A stretch of 64,000 nt of DNA, taken from NCBI RefSeq assembly GCF_964030935.1, contig NZ_OZ034990.1, positions 248,001-312,000 on the forward strand, given 5' to 3'. The notes beneath the pieces were generated by a model, which did no database searches, was not told where the DNA came from, and saw only the letters and a program-made list of their open reading frames with translations. The stretch is from Rickettsiella endosymbiont of Aleochara curtula (lineage in GTDB: Bacteria; Pseudomonadota; Gammaproteobacteria; Diplorickettsiales; Diplorickettsiaceae). The translations under genes were made by a program, and so were the position numbers. This document shows positions 1 to 9,703 of the stretch, piece after piece. Numbering within the stretch: position 1 is the first letter of the stretch; the number at the start of each line of letters is the position of its first letter.

Positions 1-1199
1 TCACTCTGCGAGTTGCGCAATATATGGCGGCGTTTTTACTCATGCAAGGCATGATGATAGGAACATTCGCTGCCACCGATTCAATACTGTTTTATGTGTT
101 TTGGGAAGCAATACTGATTCCTATGTATCTGAGTATCGGTGTGTGGGGTAGTGATAATCGTTCGTATGCCTCGATAAAATTTTTCTTATATACGTTTTTT
201 GGCTCGGCATTGATGTTGATTGCTTTACTGTATCTCGGCGTGCATAACCCAGAGCATGACTTTTTGATTGCGCATTTTTATCCGATGAAATTGACCATGC
301 CGGTGCAAGTATGGATCTTTGTCGCTTTTTTAATTGCGTTTGCCGTAAAAATTCCGATGTGGCCACTACATACTTGGTTACCTGATGCGCATACCGAAGC
401 ACCCGCGGGTGGTTCAGTAGTATTGGCGGCATTAATGTTGAAGTTAGGAGGCTACGGTTTTCTGCGTTTTACGTTGCCAATCGTTCCTGATGCCAGTCGT
501 TTATTAGATGGTTTTATGATAGCGCTGGCCTTGATTGCTATCGTGTACATAGGTTTGGTGGCCTTGGCACAAGTGGACATGAAACGTTTAATTGCTTACT
601 CCTCGATCGCACATATGGGTTTTGTGGTGCTCGGTTGTTTTATGTTATTTGCCATCATGAAACAGAGTCATAACACGTTATTGGCGTACATGAGTTTAGA
701 AGGGGCGATGGTGCAAATGATTTCACACGCCTTTAGTTCGGGTGCGATGTTTTTGGCGGTCGGGATGTTGGCGTATCGATTTCGGAGTCGTCAGATCAAA
801 GATTATGGTGGTCTTGCGACCAGCATGCCTTTACTGGCGTCATTTTTTATGTTGTTCGCCATGTCGAATGTTGGCTTGCCAGGCACCTCCGGCTTTGTCG
901 GCGAATTCATGATCATCCTCAGTGCCATGCAAGCTAGCTTTTGGATTACTACGATTGCCGCCACTACATTAATTCTCAGTGCGTCTTATACACTGTATAT
1001 GTATAAGCGCGTATTTTTTGGTGAAATTACCAATCCTTTAATCGCTGAAAGTAGTGATATACATGGTTTTGAAAAACTGGTGTTTATTTTACTAGCAGTG
1101 GCGATTATTTTTATCGGTATTTATCCTGCTCCTTTACTAACGATCATGCATGCCTCCATAGACTCAATTTTACATTGGAGTTTGCAAACTAAATTATGA
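1..1199 (+). CDS. nuoM: NADH-quinone oxidoreductase subunit M, 5' end missing
   Basis: Antiporter-like membrane subunit of respiratory complex I, which pumps protons as NADH reduces quinone. The reading frame is open from base 3 with no stop before the first ATG at 24, so the gene starts outside the window and about 398 C-terminal residues are visible (NuoM is usually about 500). Visible family signatures are the proton-channel glutamate in FVFWEAILIPM, the lysine helix FAVKIPMWPLHTWLPDAH, and the segment MKRLIAYSSIAHMGF. About ten hydrophobic helices follow one another to the C-terminus. The stop codon overlaps the start of nuoN, so the two are co-transcribed as the tail of the nuo operon. 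Confidence 0.97.
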   Translation, partial: TLRVAQYMAAFLLMQGMMIGTFAATDSILFYVFWEAILIPMYLSIGVWGSDNRSYASIKFFLYTFFGSALMLIALLYLGVHNPEHDFLIAHFYPMKLTMPVQVWIFVAFLIAFAVKIPMWPLHTWLPDAHTEAPAGGSVVLAALMLKLGGYGFLRFTLPIVPDASRLLDGFMIALALIAIVYIGLVALAQVDMKRLIAYSSIAHMGFVVLGCFMLFAIMKQSHNTLLAYMSLEGAMVQMISHAFSSGAMFLAVGMLAYRFRSRQIKDYGGLATSMPLLASFFMLFAMSNVGLPGTSGFVGEFMIILSAMQASFWITTIAATTLILSASYTLYMYKRVFFGEITNPLIAESSDIHGFEKLVFILLAVAIIFIGIYPAPLLTIMHASIDSILHWSLQTKL

Positions 1200-2656
1200 T
1201 GACATTACAACAATTACTCCAATTTCCTGCTGCTCCTGAAATCGCTTTATTGTTGATGACATGTGTGATCTTATTACTCGAATTATTTGTAGAACAGAAA
1301 TCCAGTTTGCTCACCTATAGTGCGACGCAAATAAGCCTGGTCATTACGCTGGCATTAGTGATGCATCTACATCATGTACCCGCGCAATTCCTTTTTCATC
1401 AACATTTTACCTGGGATTTGGTCGCCTATTTTATTAAGTTATGTATTTTGATATTTAGTCTATTTGCCTTTGTTTATGCACGTGATGCGATTAAGCAGTT
1501 ACATATTCATTCGGGTGAATATTATTTATTGGGTTTATTTTCAATACTGGGTATGTTGGTGTTGACGTCGGCGAATAGTTTACTAACTCTGTACCTGGGT
1601 TTAGAGCTATTATCCTTTCCGCTGTATGCGATGGTGGCTTTACAACGTCAATCGAGTCAGGCAGCAGAAGCGGCGATGAAATATTTTATTTTAGGCGCTT
1701 TGGCTTCAGGCTTATTCTTATATGGCCTCTCGTTATTATATGGTGCCACACATTCTTTAATTTTACTTACGATACATCAGGCTTTGCTCGTGGGTGGGCA
1801 ATCTCATGTACTGCTGAGTACGGGGCTTATTTTTATCCTAGCGGGAATTGCATTTAAGATCGGGGCGGCACCTTTCCAACTTTGGGTCCCGGATGTCTAT
1901 CAAGGTGCGCCCACGCCGGTTACTTTGTTTATCAGTGCGGCACCGAAGATAGCCGGTTTAGCACTGGCCATCCGTTTGCTAGTCGATACCATGCCCAGCT
2001 TACTCAGCTATTGGCAGCCTTTATTAGCGGTTATTGCTATCTTATCCTTCAGTTTGGGTAACCTAGTAGCTATCGTGCAAAGCAATTTAAAGCGCATGTT
2101 GGCTTATTCCGCCATAGCGCATATGGGCTATGGCTTACTTGGCTTAGTTGCCGGTACGGCGATGGGTTATGCCATGAGTCTTTTCTATATGTTGGCGTAT
2201 GGTCTGATGGCCTTGGCCGCATTTGGCTTATTGGTGGTGATGAGTAAATCAGGACAGGTTGAGCAACTTAGTGACTTAAAAGGGCTGAATGCACGAAATC
2301 CTTGGTTAGCGCTGATGATGTTGCTGGCGATGTTTTCTATGGCGGGAATTCCACCCACTATTGGCTTTTTCGCCAAATTAGGTATCTTAGAAGCCCTAAT
2401 TTCAGTCCATCTACTCTGGATAGCCACATTGGCCATTATTTTTGCTATTATTGGGGCTTATTATTACATTAATGTCATAAAAGTGATGTATTTCGAGGAG
2501 CCTGAGCCCACTATACCCCGCATAATGGTAGCGCCAGATGCCTACCTTGCACTGAGTATTAATGCTATACTACTCCTCGTTCTAGGTTTATTTCCCAGTC
2601 AGTTAATATGGCTGGCCAAGGCGGTTTTTTTTACCATTAACCATCCTGTTTATTAG
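1196..2656 (+). CDS. nuoN: NADH-quinone oxidoreductase subunit N
   Basis: Second antiporter-like proton-pumping subunit of complex I, 486 residues, the normal length for NuoN. It is hydrophobic throughout, with about 14 predicted membrane helices. The conserved discontinuous-helix region reads FKIGAAPFQLWVPDVYQGAP with its essential lysine, followed by LKRMLAYSAIAHMGY. The ATG overlaps the nuoM stop by four bases (ATGA), so the two are translationally coupled. NuoN is normally the last nuo gene, which fits the change to an unrelated lipoprotein gene after it. Confidence 0.97.
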   Translation: MMTLQQLLQFPAAPEIALLLMTCVILLLELFVEQKSSLLTYSATQISLVITLALVMHLHHVPAQFLFHQHFTWDLVAYFIKLCILIFSLFAFVYARDAIKQLHIHSGEYYLLGLFSILGMLVLTSANSLLTLYLGLELLSFPLYAMVALQRQSSQAAEAAMKYFILGALASGLFLYGLSLLYGATHSLILLTIHQALLVGGQSHVLLSTGLIFILAGIAFKIGAAPFQLWVPDVYQGAPTPVTLFISAAPKIAGLALAIRLLVDTMPSLLSYWQPLLAVIAILSFSLGNLVAIVQSNLKRMLAYSAIAHMGYGLLGLVAGTAMGYAMSLFYMLAYGLMALAAFGLLVVMSKSGQVEQLSDLKGLNARNPWLALMMLLAMFSMAGIPPTIGFFAKLGILEALISVHLLWIATLAIIFAIIGAYYYINVIKVMYFEEPEPTIPRIMVAPDAYLALSINAILLLVLGLFPSQLIWLAKAVFFTINHPVY

Positions 2657-2671
2657 AGGCTAGGAAACGAA

Positions 2672-3244
2672 ATGAGAAAAATCTTTATTATTTTAATCCT
2701 ATCATTAGGGTTACAAGGTTGTCTGGCGGGTGCTTTTGTGGCGGGTAGCGCAACCACGGGTGGTTTAGTGACAGATCCACGGCCTATTAATACGATTAAA
2801 TCTGATGAGGAAATTAACTTTAGGATCAACCGAAAATTAGCGAATGATCCGGTGCTAAACGCTGAAACCCATATTGCTGCGGTGAGTTATAACCGGGTGA
2901 TATTGTTAACCGGCCAAGCCTATGATGAGGAATTAAAAGCTAAAGCAGAACACTATGCTAATAGCATCCCGCAAGTTCGACGTGTATTTAATGAAATTGC
3001 CCTTGGGATCCCTACGACAGTCTACCGACGTGCTCAAGATGTGGGTATCACTTCAGCAGTTAAGACCAAGATGTTTGCCAATAGAGAACTTAAATCGAAT
3101 AATTTTAAGATAGTGACTGAAAACGGAGTGGTGTATATATTGGGCATAGCGACACCGAAACAAGCTGATTTAGCGGTATCGATAGCGAGAGAGTCTTCGG
3201 GTGTAAAAAAAGTGGTCAAGTTAATAGAATATAAACAAGAATAA
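2672..3244 (+). CDS. dolP: BON-domain outer-membrane lipoprotein, DolP/YraP-like
   Basis: A 190-residue lipoprotein. The N-terminal signal peptide ends in a lipobox (LGLQGC, cysteine at about residue 17). Two BON domains follow (about residues 46-113 and 125-190), each with the alternating pattern and central glycine of the family (VILLTGQAYDEE; VVYILGIATPKQ). E. coli DolP has the same length and layout; it binds anionic phospholipid at division sites and helps keep the outer membrane intact. It lies 15 bases after nuoN with AGGCTAGGAAACGA in front of the ATG, so it may be partly read from the nuo operon. The symbol is given by architecture; other double-BON lipoproteins exist. Confidence 0.85.
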   Translation: MRKIFIILILSLGLQGCLAGAFVAGSATTGGLVTDPRPINTIKSDEEINFRINRKLANDPVLNAETHIAAVSYNRVILLTGQAYDEELKAKAEHYANSIPQVRRVFNEIALGIPTTVYRRAQDVGITSAVKTKMFANRELKSNNFKIVTENGVVYILGIATPKQADLAVSIARESSGVKKVVKLIEYKQE

Positions 3245-3320
3245 GCATTAAAATTTATAATAAAGCTTTTTGACTATACTAAGAGTGACTTAGGTTAGCA
3301 TTAAAATACAAGAGGTTACT

Positions 3321-4508
3321 GTGGAAATATTATTTGGTGTATTGAATTTATCATTTTGGGGTTATGTCGTAGCCTTATTGATATTAACGCATATCACTAT
3401 CGTGGGCGTCACGGTGTATTTGCATCGATCCCAGGCGCATCGTGCCTTGGAACTACATCCCGCCATCAGTCATTTCTTCCGTTTTTGGATCTGGTTAACC
3501 ACGGGTATGGAAACTAAAAAGTGGGTTTCCATCCATCGTAAACATCATGCTAAGTGTGAAACCGATGAAGATCCACATAGTCCGCAAACTCGAGGTATTA
3601 AAAAAGTATTTTTTGAAGGGGCTGAGCTATATCGAGACGAAGCTAAAAATAAAGATACCATGGACCGTTATGGTCAAGGGACACCGGATGACTGGTTAGA
3701 ACGACATGTTTATACCAAGCATAGCGCGGCGGGTATTGCATTGATGTTTGTTATTGATGTGGTTTTATTTGGTATTCCTGGGATTACCATCTGGGCTTTA
3801 CAGATGGCCTGGATACCTTTCTTTGCTGCTGGTGTAGTGAATGGTATCGGTCACTATTGGGGTTATCGAAACTTTGAATGTCCGGATGCAGCGCGCAACA
3901 TCATCCCTTTAGGCGCTTTTATTGGTGGTGAAGAATTACATAATAATCACCATACCTTTCCAACCTCAGCTAAGTTTTCGGTGAAATGGTGGGAGTTTGA
4001 TTTGGGTTGGGTTTATATCCGTTTATTACAATTTTTAGGTTTGTCTAAGGTTAAACGCGTATCACCTAAACTTGAGAATATCCCAGGTAAAGCACACGTT
4101 GATGCAGATACGTTAGCCGCATTGATTACTAACCGCTTTCAAGTGTTAGCGCGTTATAGTCGCGAGGTATTATTGCCGGTGTTACATGAAGAAAAGCTAA
4201 AGGCCAATACCAGTAGTAAGGCATTATTAAAACGCGCCAAAGTTGCACTGATTCGTACCGAGTCTTTATTAAACGAAGAAGGCAAGCAACAGATCGCGGA
4301 AGTGATGGATAATCACCATATGTTAGCCTTAGTGTATCAGTACCGGCTGAAACTGCAGGCAATTTGGGGTCGTACTACCGCGACGCAACGCGAGCTGTTA
4401 GAAGCGTTACAAGAGTGGTGTAAACAAGCCGAAGCCACCGGCGTGCAGGCATTACGAAAATTTGCAATTAGCTTGGCTGGGTTTTCGACACAAAAAAAGT
4501 TAGGTTAA
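3321..4508 (+). CDS. desA: membrane fatty-acid desaturase, DesA-type delta-9
   Basis: Di-iron membrane desaturase of 395 residues that introduces a cis double bond into acyl chains. The three histidine boxes are present: HRSQAH at 35-40, HRKHH at 72-76 and HNNHH at 207-211. Hydrophobic segments lie at about 8-30, 50-62 and 135-175. A soluble C-terminal extension of about 150 residues follows. That length and layout match the Pseudomonas DesA group, which desaturates phospholipid acyl chains, better than the shorter acyl-CoA enzymes. The start is GTG, behind the ribosome site AAGAGG. Nothing next to it identifies its electron donor. The likely role is control of membrane fluidity. Confidence 0.85.
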   Translation: MEILFGVLNLSFWGYVVALLILTHITIVGVTVYLHRSQAHRALELHPAISHFFRFWIWLTTGMETKKWVSIHRKHHAKCETDEDPHSPQTRGIKKVFFEGAELYRDEAKNKDTMDRYGQGTPDDWLERHVYTKHSAAGIALMFVIDVVLFGIPGITIWALQMAWIPFFAAGVVNGIGHYWGYRNFECPDAARNIIPLGAFIGGEELHNNHHTFPTSAKFSVKWWEFDLGWVYIRLLQFLGLSKVKRVSPKLENIPGKAHVDADTLAALITNRFQVLARYSREVLLPVLHEEKLKANTSSKALLKRAKVALIRTESLLNEEGKQQIAEVMDNHHMLALVYQYRLKLQAIWGRTTATQRELLEALQEWCKQAEATGVQALRKFAISLAGFSTQKKLG

Positions 4509-4536
4509 AATAATAATATTTTAGGAGATAGAGTTT

Positions 4537-4824
4537 ATGGCTGGTTTTTTAACATTTGATACGCTTCAGTATGTTAAAAAGCTTAGAGAAGCGGGTGTTG
4601 CGGAAAATATAGCAGAAATTCAAGCCGAAGCACTTAAGGAAGTTATAGAAACTAATATAGCAACAAAGCAAGATATACGTGATTTAAAACGCGATATTGC
4701 AGCGCTTAGCGTGGATTTAAAACGCGATATTGAAATGAGTAAAAAAGATCTCACCATTAGGTTAGGCAGCATGATGGTCGTAGCGGTGAGTATCCTTAGT
4801 GTGTTAATCACGCTCTTAAAATAG
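4537..4824 (+). CDS. small coiled-coil protein with C-terminal membrane anchor (DUF1640-like)
   Basis: A 95-residue protein. An N-terminal helical stretch begins FDTLQYVKKLREAG. A coiled coil follows (about residues 40-72) with repeated LKRDI units, and a single C-terminal membrane helix covers about 76-93. This is the pattern of the DUF1640/CCDC90-like family, in which a coiled coil projects from a membrane anchor; such proteins recur in Legionellales and Rickettsiales. TTAGGAG sits about eight bases before the ATG. It lies between the desaturase and prfB on the same strand. Its molecular function is not known. Confidence 0.75.
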   Translation: MAGFLTFDTLQYVKKLREAGVAENIAEIQAEALKEVIETNIATKQDIRDLKRDIAALSVDLKRDIEMSKKDLTIRLGSMMVVAVSILSVLITLLK

Positions 4825-4868
4825 AGCCCATTAAAAAATAATTTTTATTTAGTTCTTCATTATCTGTT

Positions 4869-5967
4869 ATGTTTGAAACCGCTCCCATCCTTCAAAAAAT
4901 CAAAGAACTTGAAAGCCGTAGTATGGAATTACGGAGGTACCTTTGACTATCCAACTAAACTTGAACAACTTCAAGAGTTAGATCACGAACTCCAAGATCC
5001 CAACATTTGGAATCAGCCAGACAAAGCGCAACAATTAGGCAAAGATCGTGCGCAATTGCAGCAAATAGTCGATACCTTTCAGCAATTAGAAAAAGGTCTG
5101 AGCGATATCAAAGATCTGCATGATTTAGCGATGACTGAAGGGGCTGATGATCTATTAGCCACGCTACCGCAAGAATTACAAACACTGGAATCACGATTAG
5201 AACAACTCGAATTCAGACGCATGTTTCCGCGTGAATTAGATAAAAATTCTGCGTACTTGGAAATTCAATCCGGTTCAGGTGGCACCGAAGCACAAGATTG
5301 GGCAGAAATGTTATTACGGATGTATCTGCGTTGGGGAGAGCAAAATAATTTTAAAGTCGACTTAATCGAAGTGTCTGCCGGTGAAGTGGCAGGAATAAAG
5401 AGTGCTACGATTAAATTTGAAGGTGAGTATGCTTATGGTTGGTTACGTACCGAAACTGGCGTGCATCGCTTAGTACGTTTATCACCCTTCGATGCGAATA
5501 AACGGCGGCATACTTCCTTTGCCGCGGTATTTGTATCACCCGAAGTGGATGACACCATCGACATCGACATTAACCCTGCAGATGTACGTATCGATACCTA
5601 TCGTGCTAGTGGAGCGGGGGGGCAGCATGTCAATCGTACTGATTCAGCAGTGCGTATGACGCATATTCCTAGCGGCGTAGTGGTGCAATCACAAAGCGAT
5701 CGCTCGCAACATAAAAACCGTGACCAAGCAATGAAGCAATTACGTGCAAAATTATATGAATTAGAACTACGTAAACGTGCTGAAGAAAAACAAAGCCAAG
5801 AGTCTTTGAAGCGTGATATCGGCTGGGGTAGTCAGATCCGTTCTTATGTATTAGATGATGCACGGATCAAAGATCTGCGCACCGGTGTTGAAACAGGTAA
5901 TACGCAAGCGGTGTTAAATGGCCATCTTAATCCTTTTTTGATCGCCAGTTTAAAAGCAGGCTTATAG
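4869..5967 (+). CDS. prfB: peptide chain release factor 2, with +1 programmed frameshift
   Basis: Class I release factor that ends translation at UGA and UAA. The true start is the ATG at 4869: 25 codons ([14 protein letters not shown]...) run to an in-frame TGA at 4944-4946. Ribosomes must skip one base at CTT-T-GAC to continue in the frame that ends at 5967. This gives 365 residues, the same as E. coli RF2. The downstream frame has the codon-recognition tripeptide SPF ([11 protein letters not shown]) and the catalytic GGQ in [11 protein letters not shown] frame starting at 4873 would give a false N-terminus. The gene is followed by lysS, as in E. coli. Confidence 0.96.
4932..4947 (+). promoter_or_regulatory. 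prfB +1 frameshift site
   Basis: The bases CGGAGGTACCTTTGAC contain every part of the classical RF2 autoregulatory site: an internal Shine-Dalgarno-like GGAGG, then CTT as the slippery codon, the in-frame TGA stop and a following C. When RF2 is scarce, slow reading of TGA lets the ribosome slip +1 and make more RF2. The E. coli site differs only slightly (AGGGGGTATCTTTGAC). Confidence 0.95.
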
Positions 5968-6052
5968 ATACTCTTGGCAAGAATCGCTTTTTCTTTATCG
6001 TGATCTGTTAAACTAGTAAGCTTGAAAATCGATAAGTGTGGAAACATTTGAC

Positions 6053-7576
6053 ATGAACCATGAAAAAGAAACGACTACGAATAATGCTGAAGATTTGTTT
6101 GCGCAACGTCTAACAAAATTAAATGAATTACGACGCATTTCAGAGGCTTATCCAAATCACTTCCGCCGTGATAGCTTAGCCGCTGATTTATATAGCCAAT
6201 ATGAACAAGCTAATACTGAGCAATTAGAGCTAAAGCATGCGTCTGTCCAACTTGCTGGTCGGATTATGTTAAAGCGCGATATGGGTAAAAGTTTATTTCT
6301 CGATATTCAAGATATGTCGGGGAAAATGCAGGTCTATGTCAAGCAAGACAACATCGGTCTAGAAGATTTTGAAGCAGTTAAACGTTTGGATTTGGGCGAT
6401 ATTGTGGGTATCAACGGTGTATTGTTTCGTACTAAAACCAAGCAACTTTCCGTTAAAGCAGAAAAAGTTCATTTGCTGAGTAAATCCTTACGGCCATTGC
6501 CCGATAAATTTCATGGGCTTTCAGAGTCGGATAAAGAACAACGATATCGACAACGCTATTTGGATCTGATGACCAACGAAAAAACTCGAAAGACCTTTCA
6601 AATTCGTTCGCAACTTATCAACGGAATCCGTCAGTTTTTAAACCAACGGGGTTTTGTTGAAGTGGAAACCCCAATGATGCATGTGTTACCTGGTGGTGCT
6701 TTGGCCAGGCCTTTCATCACCCATCATAATGCCTTAGATATGGAATTATTTCTGCGTGTGGCGCCAGAGTTACATCTAAAACGCTTAGTCGTTGGCGGTA
6801 TGGAAAAAGTTTTTGAGATTAATCGTAATTTTCGGAACGAGGGACTTTCGACTCGGCATAATCCTGAATTCACGATGTTGGAGTTTTACCAAGCTTATGC
6901 CGATTATCATGATTTAATGGATTTAACCGAACAATTAATCCGTGAGTTAGCACAAACTATTTTGGCGACTGAACAATTGACGTATCAAGGCGAAACCTAT
7001 GATTTATCCCAGCCTTTTAAACGCCTCAGTGTGCTTAATGCCATACTCGAATATAATCCACAGTGGCAGTTAAAAGATATTACTGAGTTACCATCCTTGC
7101 AAAAAATTGCCGCTGGTCTAAAGATTCCAGTGAGTGAATCTATCGGACAATTACAATTTGCGGTGTTTGAAGAAACCGTTGAGCAAAAATTAAAGCAACC
7201 CACTTTTATTACTGAGTATCCAATTGATGTGTCGCCTTTGGCCAGACGCAACAATCAAGATCCACAGTTAGCAGATCGTTTTGAACTCTATATTGGCGGC
7301 CGAGAATTAGCCAATGGATTTTCCGAGTTAAATGATCCCGAAGATCAAGCAGCACGTTTCAAGCAGCAAAGCTTAGCAAAATCAGCCGGCGATTTAGAAG
7401 CAATGCCTTATGATGAAGAATATATACAAGCATTGGAATACGGTTTACCACCCACCGCAGGAGAGGGGATAGGTATCGATCGATTAGCGATGTTATTTAC
7501 CGATTCCGCATCGATCCGGGATGTTATCTTGTTTCCGCTGATGCGTCCAGAAACTAAGAGTAATAAGAATGCATAG
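6053..7576 (+). CDS. lysS: lysyl-tRNA synthetase, class II
   Basis: Charges tRNA-Lys with lysine in the cytoplasm. With the ATG at 6053 it is 507 residues, typical for bacterial LysRS. The N-terminal OB-fold anticodon-binding domain (about 60-165) is followed by the class II catalytic core with motif 2 around [20 protein letters not shown] and motif 3 [12 protein letters not shown] near the C-terminus. A GTG at 6038 also opens the frame, but GTGGA ten bases before 6053 and the family N-terminus favour the ATG. It follows prfB by 85 bases, a conserved gammaproteobacterial pair. Confidence 0.96.
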   Translation: MNHEKETTTNNAEDLFAQRLTKLNELRRISEAYPNHFRRDSLAADLYSQYEQANTEQLELKHASVQLAGRIMLKRDMGKSLFLDIQDMSGKMQVYVKQDNIGLEDFEAVKRLDLGDIVGINGVLFRTKTKQLSVKAEKVHLLSKSLRPLPDKFHGLSESDKEQRYRQRYLDLMTNEKTRKTFQIRSQLINGIRQFLNQRGFVEVETPMMHVLPGGALARPFITHHNALDMELFLRVAPELHLKRLVVGGMEKVFEINRNFRNEGLSTRHNPEFTMLEFYQAYADYHDLMDLTEQLIRELAQTILATEQLTYQGETYDLSQPFKRLSVLNAILEYNPQWQLKDITELPSLQKIAAGLKIPVSESIGQLQFAVFEETVEQKLKQPTFITEYPIDVSPLARRNNQDPQLADRFELYIGGRELANGFSELNDPEDQAARFKQQSLAKSAGDLEAMPYDEEYIQALEYGLPPTAGEGIGIDRLAMLFTDSASIRDVILFPLMRPETKSNKNA

Positions 7577-7592
7577 AACATTCTCAGCGGGC

Positions 7593-7633
7593 AAAAAAAA
7601 GCCCGCCCAAATAAATGCTTTTGGACAGGCTTT
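7593..7633 (-). terminator. Rho-independent terminator for rpmG
   Basis: A 14-base stem (arms 7598-7611 and 7620-7633, loop of eight) has mismatches that become G-U pairs only in the minus-strand RNA, where it is followed by a run of eight U (7593-7600). It ends the radC-rpmB-rpmG transcript. An alternative GCGGGC/GCCCGC hairpin around 7587-7606 could also form for lysS on the plus strand. Confidence 0.75.
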
Positions 7634-7649
7634 AATTGAGTATTTTTAA

Positions 7650-7802
7650 CTATTTAATCTTATCTTCTTCAAACATTTCGTGTTTGCGAGTGATAGGATC
7701 ATATTTTTTAAATTTTAATTTATTCGGCGTGGCTTTCTTATTTTTACTGGTTGTATAGTAATAAGCGCTAGCCGTTGATTTTAACTTAATTTTATCACGC
7801 AT
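7650..7802 (-). CDS. rpmG: 50S ribosomal protein L33
   Basis: A 50-residue basic protein. Read on the minus strand it begins [20 protein letters not shown] and ends [10 protein letters not shown] followed by TAG. It matches L33 along its whole length, including the [20 protein letters not shown] core, and lacks the CxxC pairs, so it is the zinc-independent form. It lies 15 bases after rpmB in the conserved order radC-rpmB-rpmG and is closed by a terminator. Confidence 0.95.
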   Translation of the reverse strand: MRDKIKLKSTASAYYYTTSKNKKATPNKLKFKKYDPITRKHEMFEEDKIK

Positions 7803-7817
7803 GATGTGCTTTCCCGT

Positions 7818-8054
7818 TTAAACTTTTTCGCCGCGCTGACGTAGCGTAGCCAGTACTTTATCGATGCCTTGCTTCTCAATAGTACGCAAACCATCCGCCG
7901 TTATTCTTAATGTAACAAAGCGCTTTTCGGTGGCTACCCAAAGGCGACGCACTTGTAGATTAATCTGAAAACGACGTTTAGTTTTTCGGTTAGAGTGAGA
8001 TACATTGTGTCCCACCATGGGCTTTTTACCCGTTACCTGACAGACCCTAGCCAT
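7818..8054 (-). CDS. rpmB: 50S ribosomal protein L28
   Basis: A 78-residue large-subunit protein starting [20 protein letters not shown] and ending [10 protein letters not shown], matching L28 throughout. The open frame extends upstream to 8171, but those 39 residues are not part of L28. The ATG at 8054 is preceded on the minus strand by GGGGA at a suitable distance, so this start was chosen. It is followed by rpmG. Confidence 0.95.
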   Translation of the reverse strand: MARVCQVTGKKPMVGHNVSHSNRKTKRRFQINLQVRRLWVATEKRFVTLRITADGLRTIEKQGIDKVLATLRQRGEKV

Positions 8055-8258
8055 ATATAATAGTCCCCAATGCAGATTGTCTTTGAATGTACTCTTCGCG
8101 CTTGAATTTTTGGCTGTGTTGCCGCTCAATTCGCAATCCTCATGTATCTTGAATACATTCCGGTTGCTCATTCTCGCGGCGCCTTGCCAAAAATCCCATT
8201 GCTGTGAGTAGTATATTGCCCGCTTTTATACCAAAAATGCGGCGAACTGTCAAAAGAT

Positions 8259-8933
8259 TTACAACATACCTTGAGTCGCAAAAGAGGTCATACAGCCTTC
8301 TCCTATGATGATATGGTCCAATAGGCGTACATCAATGGCTGTTAGAATAGATTTAATTTCCTGTGTAATCCTTTTATCTGCTTCACTCGGTTTAGCAATG
8401 CCGGAAGGGTGATTGTGGGCCAAGATGACCGCCGCAGCATTATGTTGATAGACCTGCCGGACCAGCTCGCGAGGGTAGACGGCTGCTTCGTTAATACTGC
8501 CATGAAAAAGCTCCTTAAAATGAATAAAGCGATGAGCGTTATCCAAAAATAAGCAGCTAAAAACTTCATAAGGGTAGGAACGCAACTTATGCGTTAAATA
8601 GTGATAAACATCTTGTGGGTTTTCGAAAGTATTACGTTGCTCAAGATTTTCTTGTAAACAACGTGTGGCCAATTCTTTTGCGGCTTGAATTTGGACATAT
8701 TTTGCCAGACCTAAACCAAGTGTCTTTGAGAATTGTTCCAGGCTGGCTGCAACGATGTAACGTAAACCACCAAATTGTGAGAGCAGATCGCGGCTGATAT
8801 CTAAGGCGGTTTTTCCGCGGACACCGGTACGAATGAATAAGGCTAACAGTTCAGCGTCAGATAAAAAAGCCGCACCTTGAGCGAGTAATTTCTCACGTGG
8901 ACGTTCGCTTGCAGGCCAATTGGTAATAGACAT
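8259..8933 (-). CDS. radC: RadC family JAB/MPN-domain protein
   Basis: A 224-residue protein with an N-terminal helix-hairpin-helix-like region (about 20-75) and a C-terminal JAB domain. The metalloprotease-type motif is complete: H173, H175 and D186 in HNHPSGIAKPSEAD, with the upstream glutamate in the PYEVF region. The old claim that RadC acts in DNA repair has not held up and its true role is unsettled. It lies upstream of rpmB-rpmG on the same strand, as in E. coli. The gap to rpmB is about 200 bases, so rpmB probably has its own promoter. Confidence 0.93.
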   Translation of the reverse strand: MSITNWPASERPREKLLAQGAAFLSDAELLALFIRTGVRGKTALDISRDLLSQFGGLRYIVAASLEQFSKTLGLGLAKYVQIQAAKELATRCLQENLEQRNTFENPQDVYHYLTHKLRSYPYEVFSCLFLDNAHRFIHFKELFHGSINEAAVYPRELVRQVYQHNAAAVILAHNHPSGIAKPSEADKRITQEIKSILTAIDVRLLDHIIIGEGCMTSFATQGML

Positions 8934-8996
8934 AGTTACTTTTCCTTAAGTTAATTATTATTCTTATCAACGCACATGAGGTAAAAAATCACTACG

Positions 8997-9083
8997 AAGG
9001 CGAGCGAAAGGAATGAGCGTGGCCATTCAATTTAGGATATCTCTGGTTTAGGGATTGCCGCGCGCTCCGCGCTCGCAATGACG
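8997..9083. repeat. interspersed inverted-repeat element, copy 1
   Basis: Intergenic palindromic element between radC and the EVE-domain gene. The left arm GGCGAGCGAAAGGAATGAGC and right arm GCTCGCAATGACG are partly complementary, and GCGCGCTCCGCGC forms an inner hairpin. Eight further copies are in this window. It fills most of the 246-base gap; I see no gene in the rest. Confidence 0.85.
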
Positions 9084-9179
9084 AGTAAACTATTTTAATT
9101 TTCGCTTCATCAAGTACGTGCAGTACAGATTATTATATTGAATACCGATGATTTTAAATAGAGGTCTAATACTTTAATT

Positions 9180-9644
9180 TTATTGATGAGGTTGTCGGGC
9201 CATAATATGTTGCCATTCGAACGCTGTCAGTGGCATGACCGATAATCGATTGCCTTTTTGTAGTAAACGCATTTTTTTTAACGCCGCTTGGCTTTTCAAA
9301 TCTGCTAAAGAAATAATTGATTTAAAAATCCTTATTAATTGCACATCCACGCTAACCCAACGTGGATTACGGATTGTACTTTTAGGATCGTAATGATGAT
9401 CATCCACTTGCAAGGCGGTTTTATCCGGATAAGCCGTGTTAACTATTTTGATCATGCCAACGATACCCGGCGTTGGACAACTTGAATGATAAAAAAAAGC
9501 CAGATCACCTTTTTTCATCGCTTGCAGAAAATTTCGTGCCTGGTAATTCCGTACACCATCCCAAGGCTCAGTTTGATGAGGTCGCTTGGCTAGATCCTGA
9601 ATGCTAAAACAAGTGGGTTCAGATTTCATTAGCCAATAGCTCAC
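9180..9644 (-). CDS. EVE-domain protein
   Basis: A 154-residue single-domain EVE (PUA-like) protein. The family signature is clear: MSYWLMKSEP at the start, WDGVRNYQARNF at about 29-40, GDLAFFYHSSC at about 46-56, and DPKSTIRNPRWVSVDV later. EVE domains bind modified bases in nucleic acids, by analogy with YTH and PUA folds, and human THYN1 belongs to the family. Its ligand here is unknown. It lies on the same strand as proS, 59 bases downstream of it, so the two may be co-transcribed. Confidence 0.92.
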   Translation of the reverse strand: MSYWLMKSEPTCFSIQDLAKRPHQTEPWDGVRNYQARNFLQAMKKGDLAFFYHSSCPTPGIVGMIKIVNTAYPDKTALQVDDHHYDPKSTIRNPRWVSVDVQLIRIFKSIISLADLKSQAALKKMRLLQKGNRLSVMPLTAFEWQHIMARQPHQ

Positions 9645-9703
9645 TTACTTTCTCCGCTTATTATAAATATATAAAAAATAGCCTTGCATCTATTAAATAG
9701 TTT

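Noticed and set aside
8055-8171. The upstream extension of rpmB by 39 codons
   Set aside because: L28 begins at [11 protein letters not shown]; the extension has no counterpart in the family and a ribosome site precedes the internal ATG.
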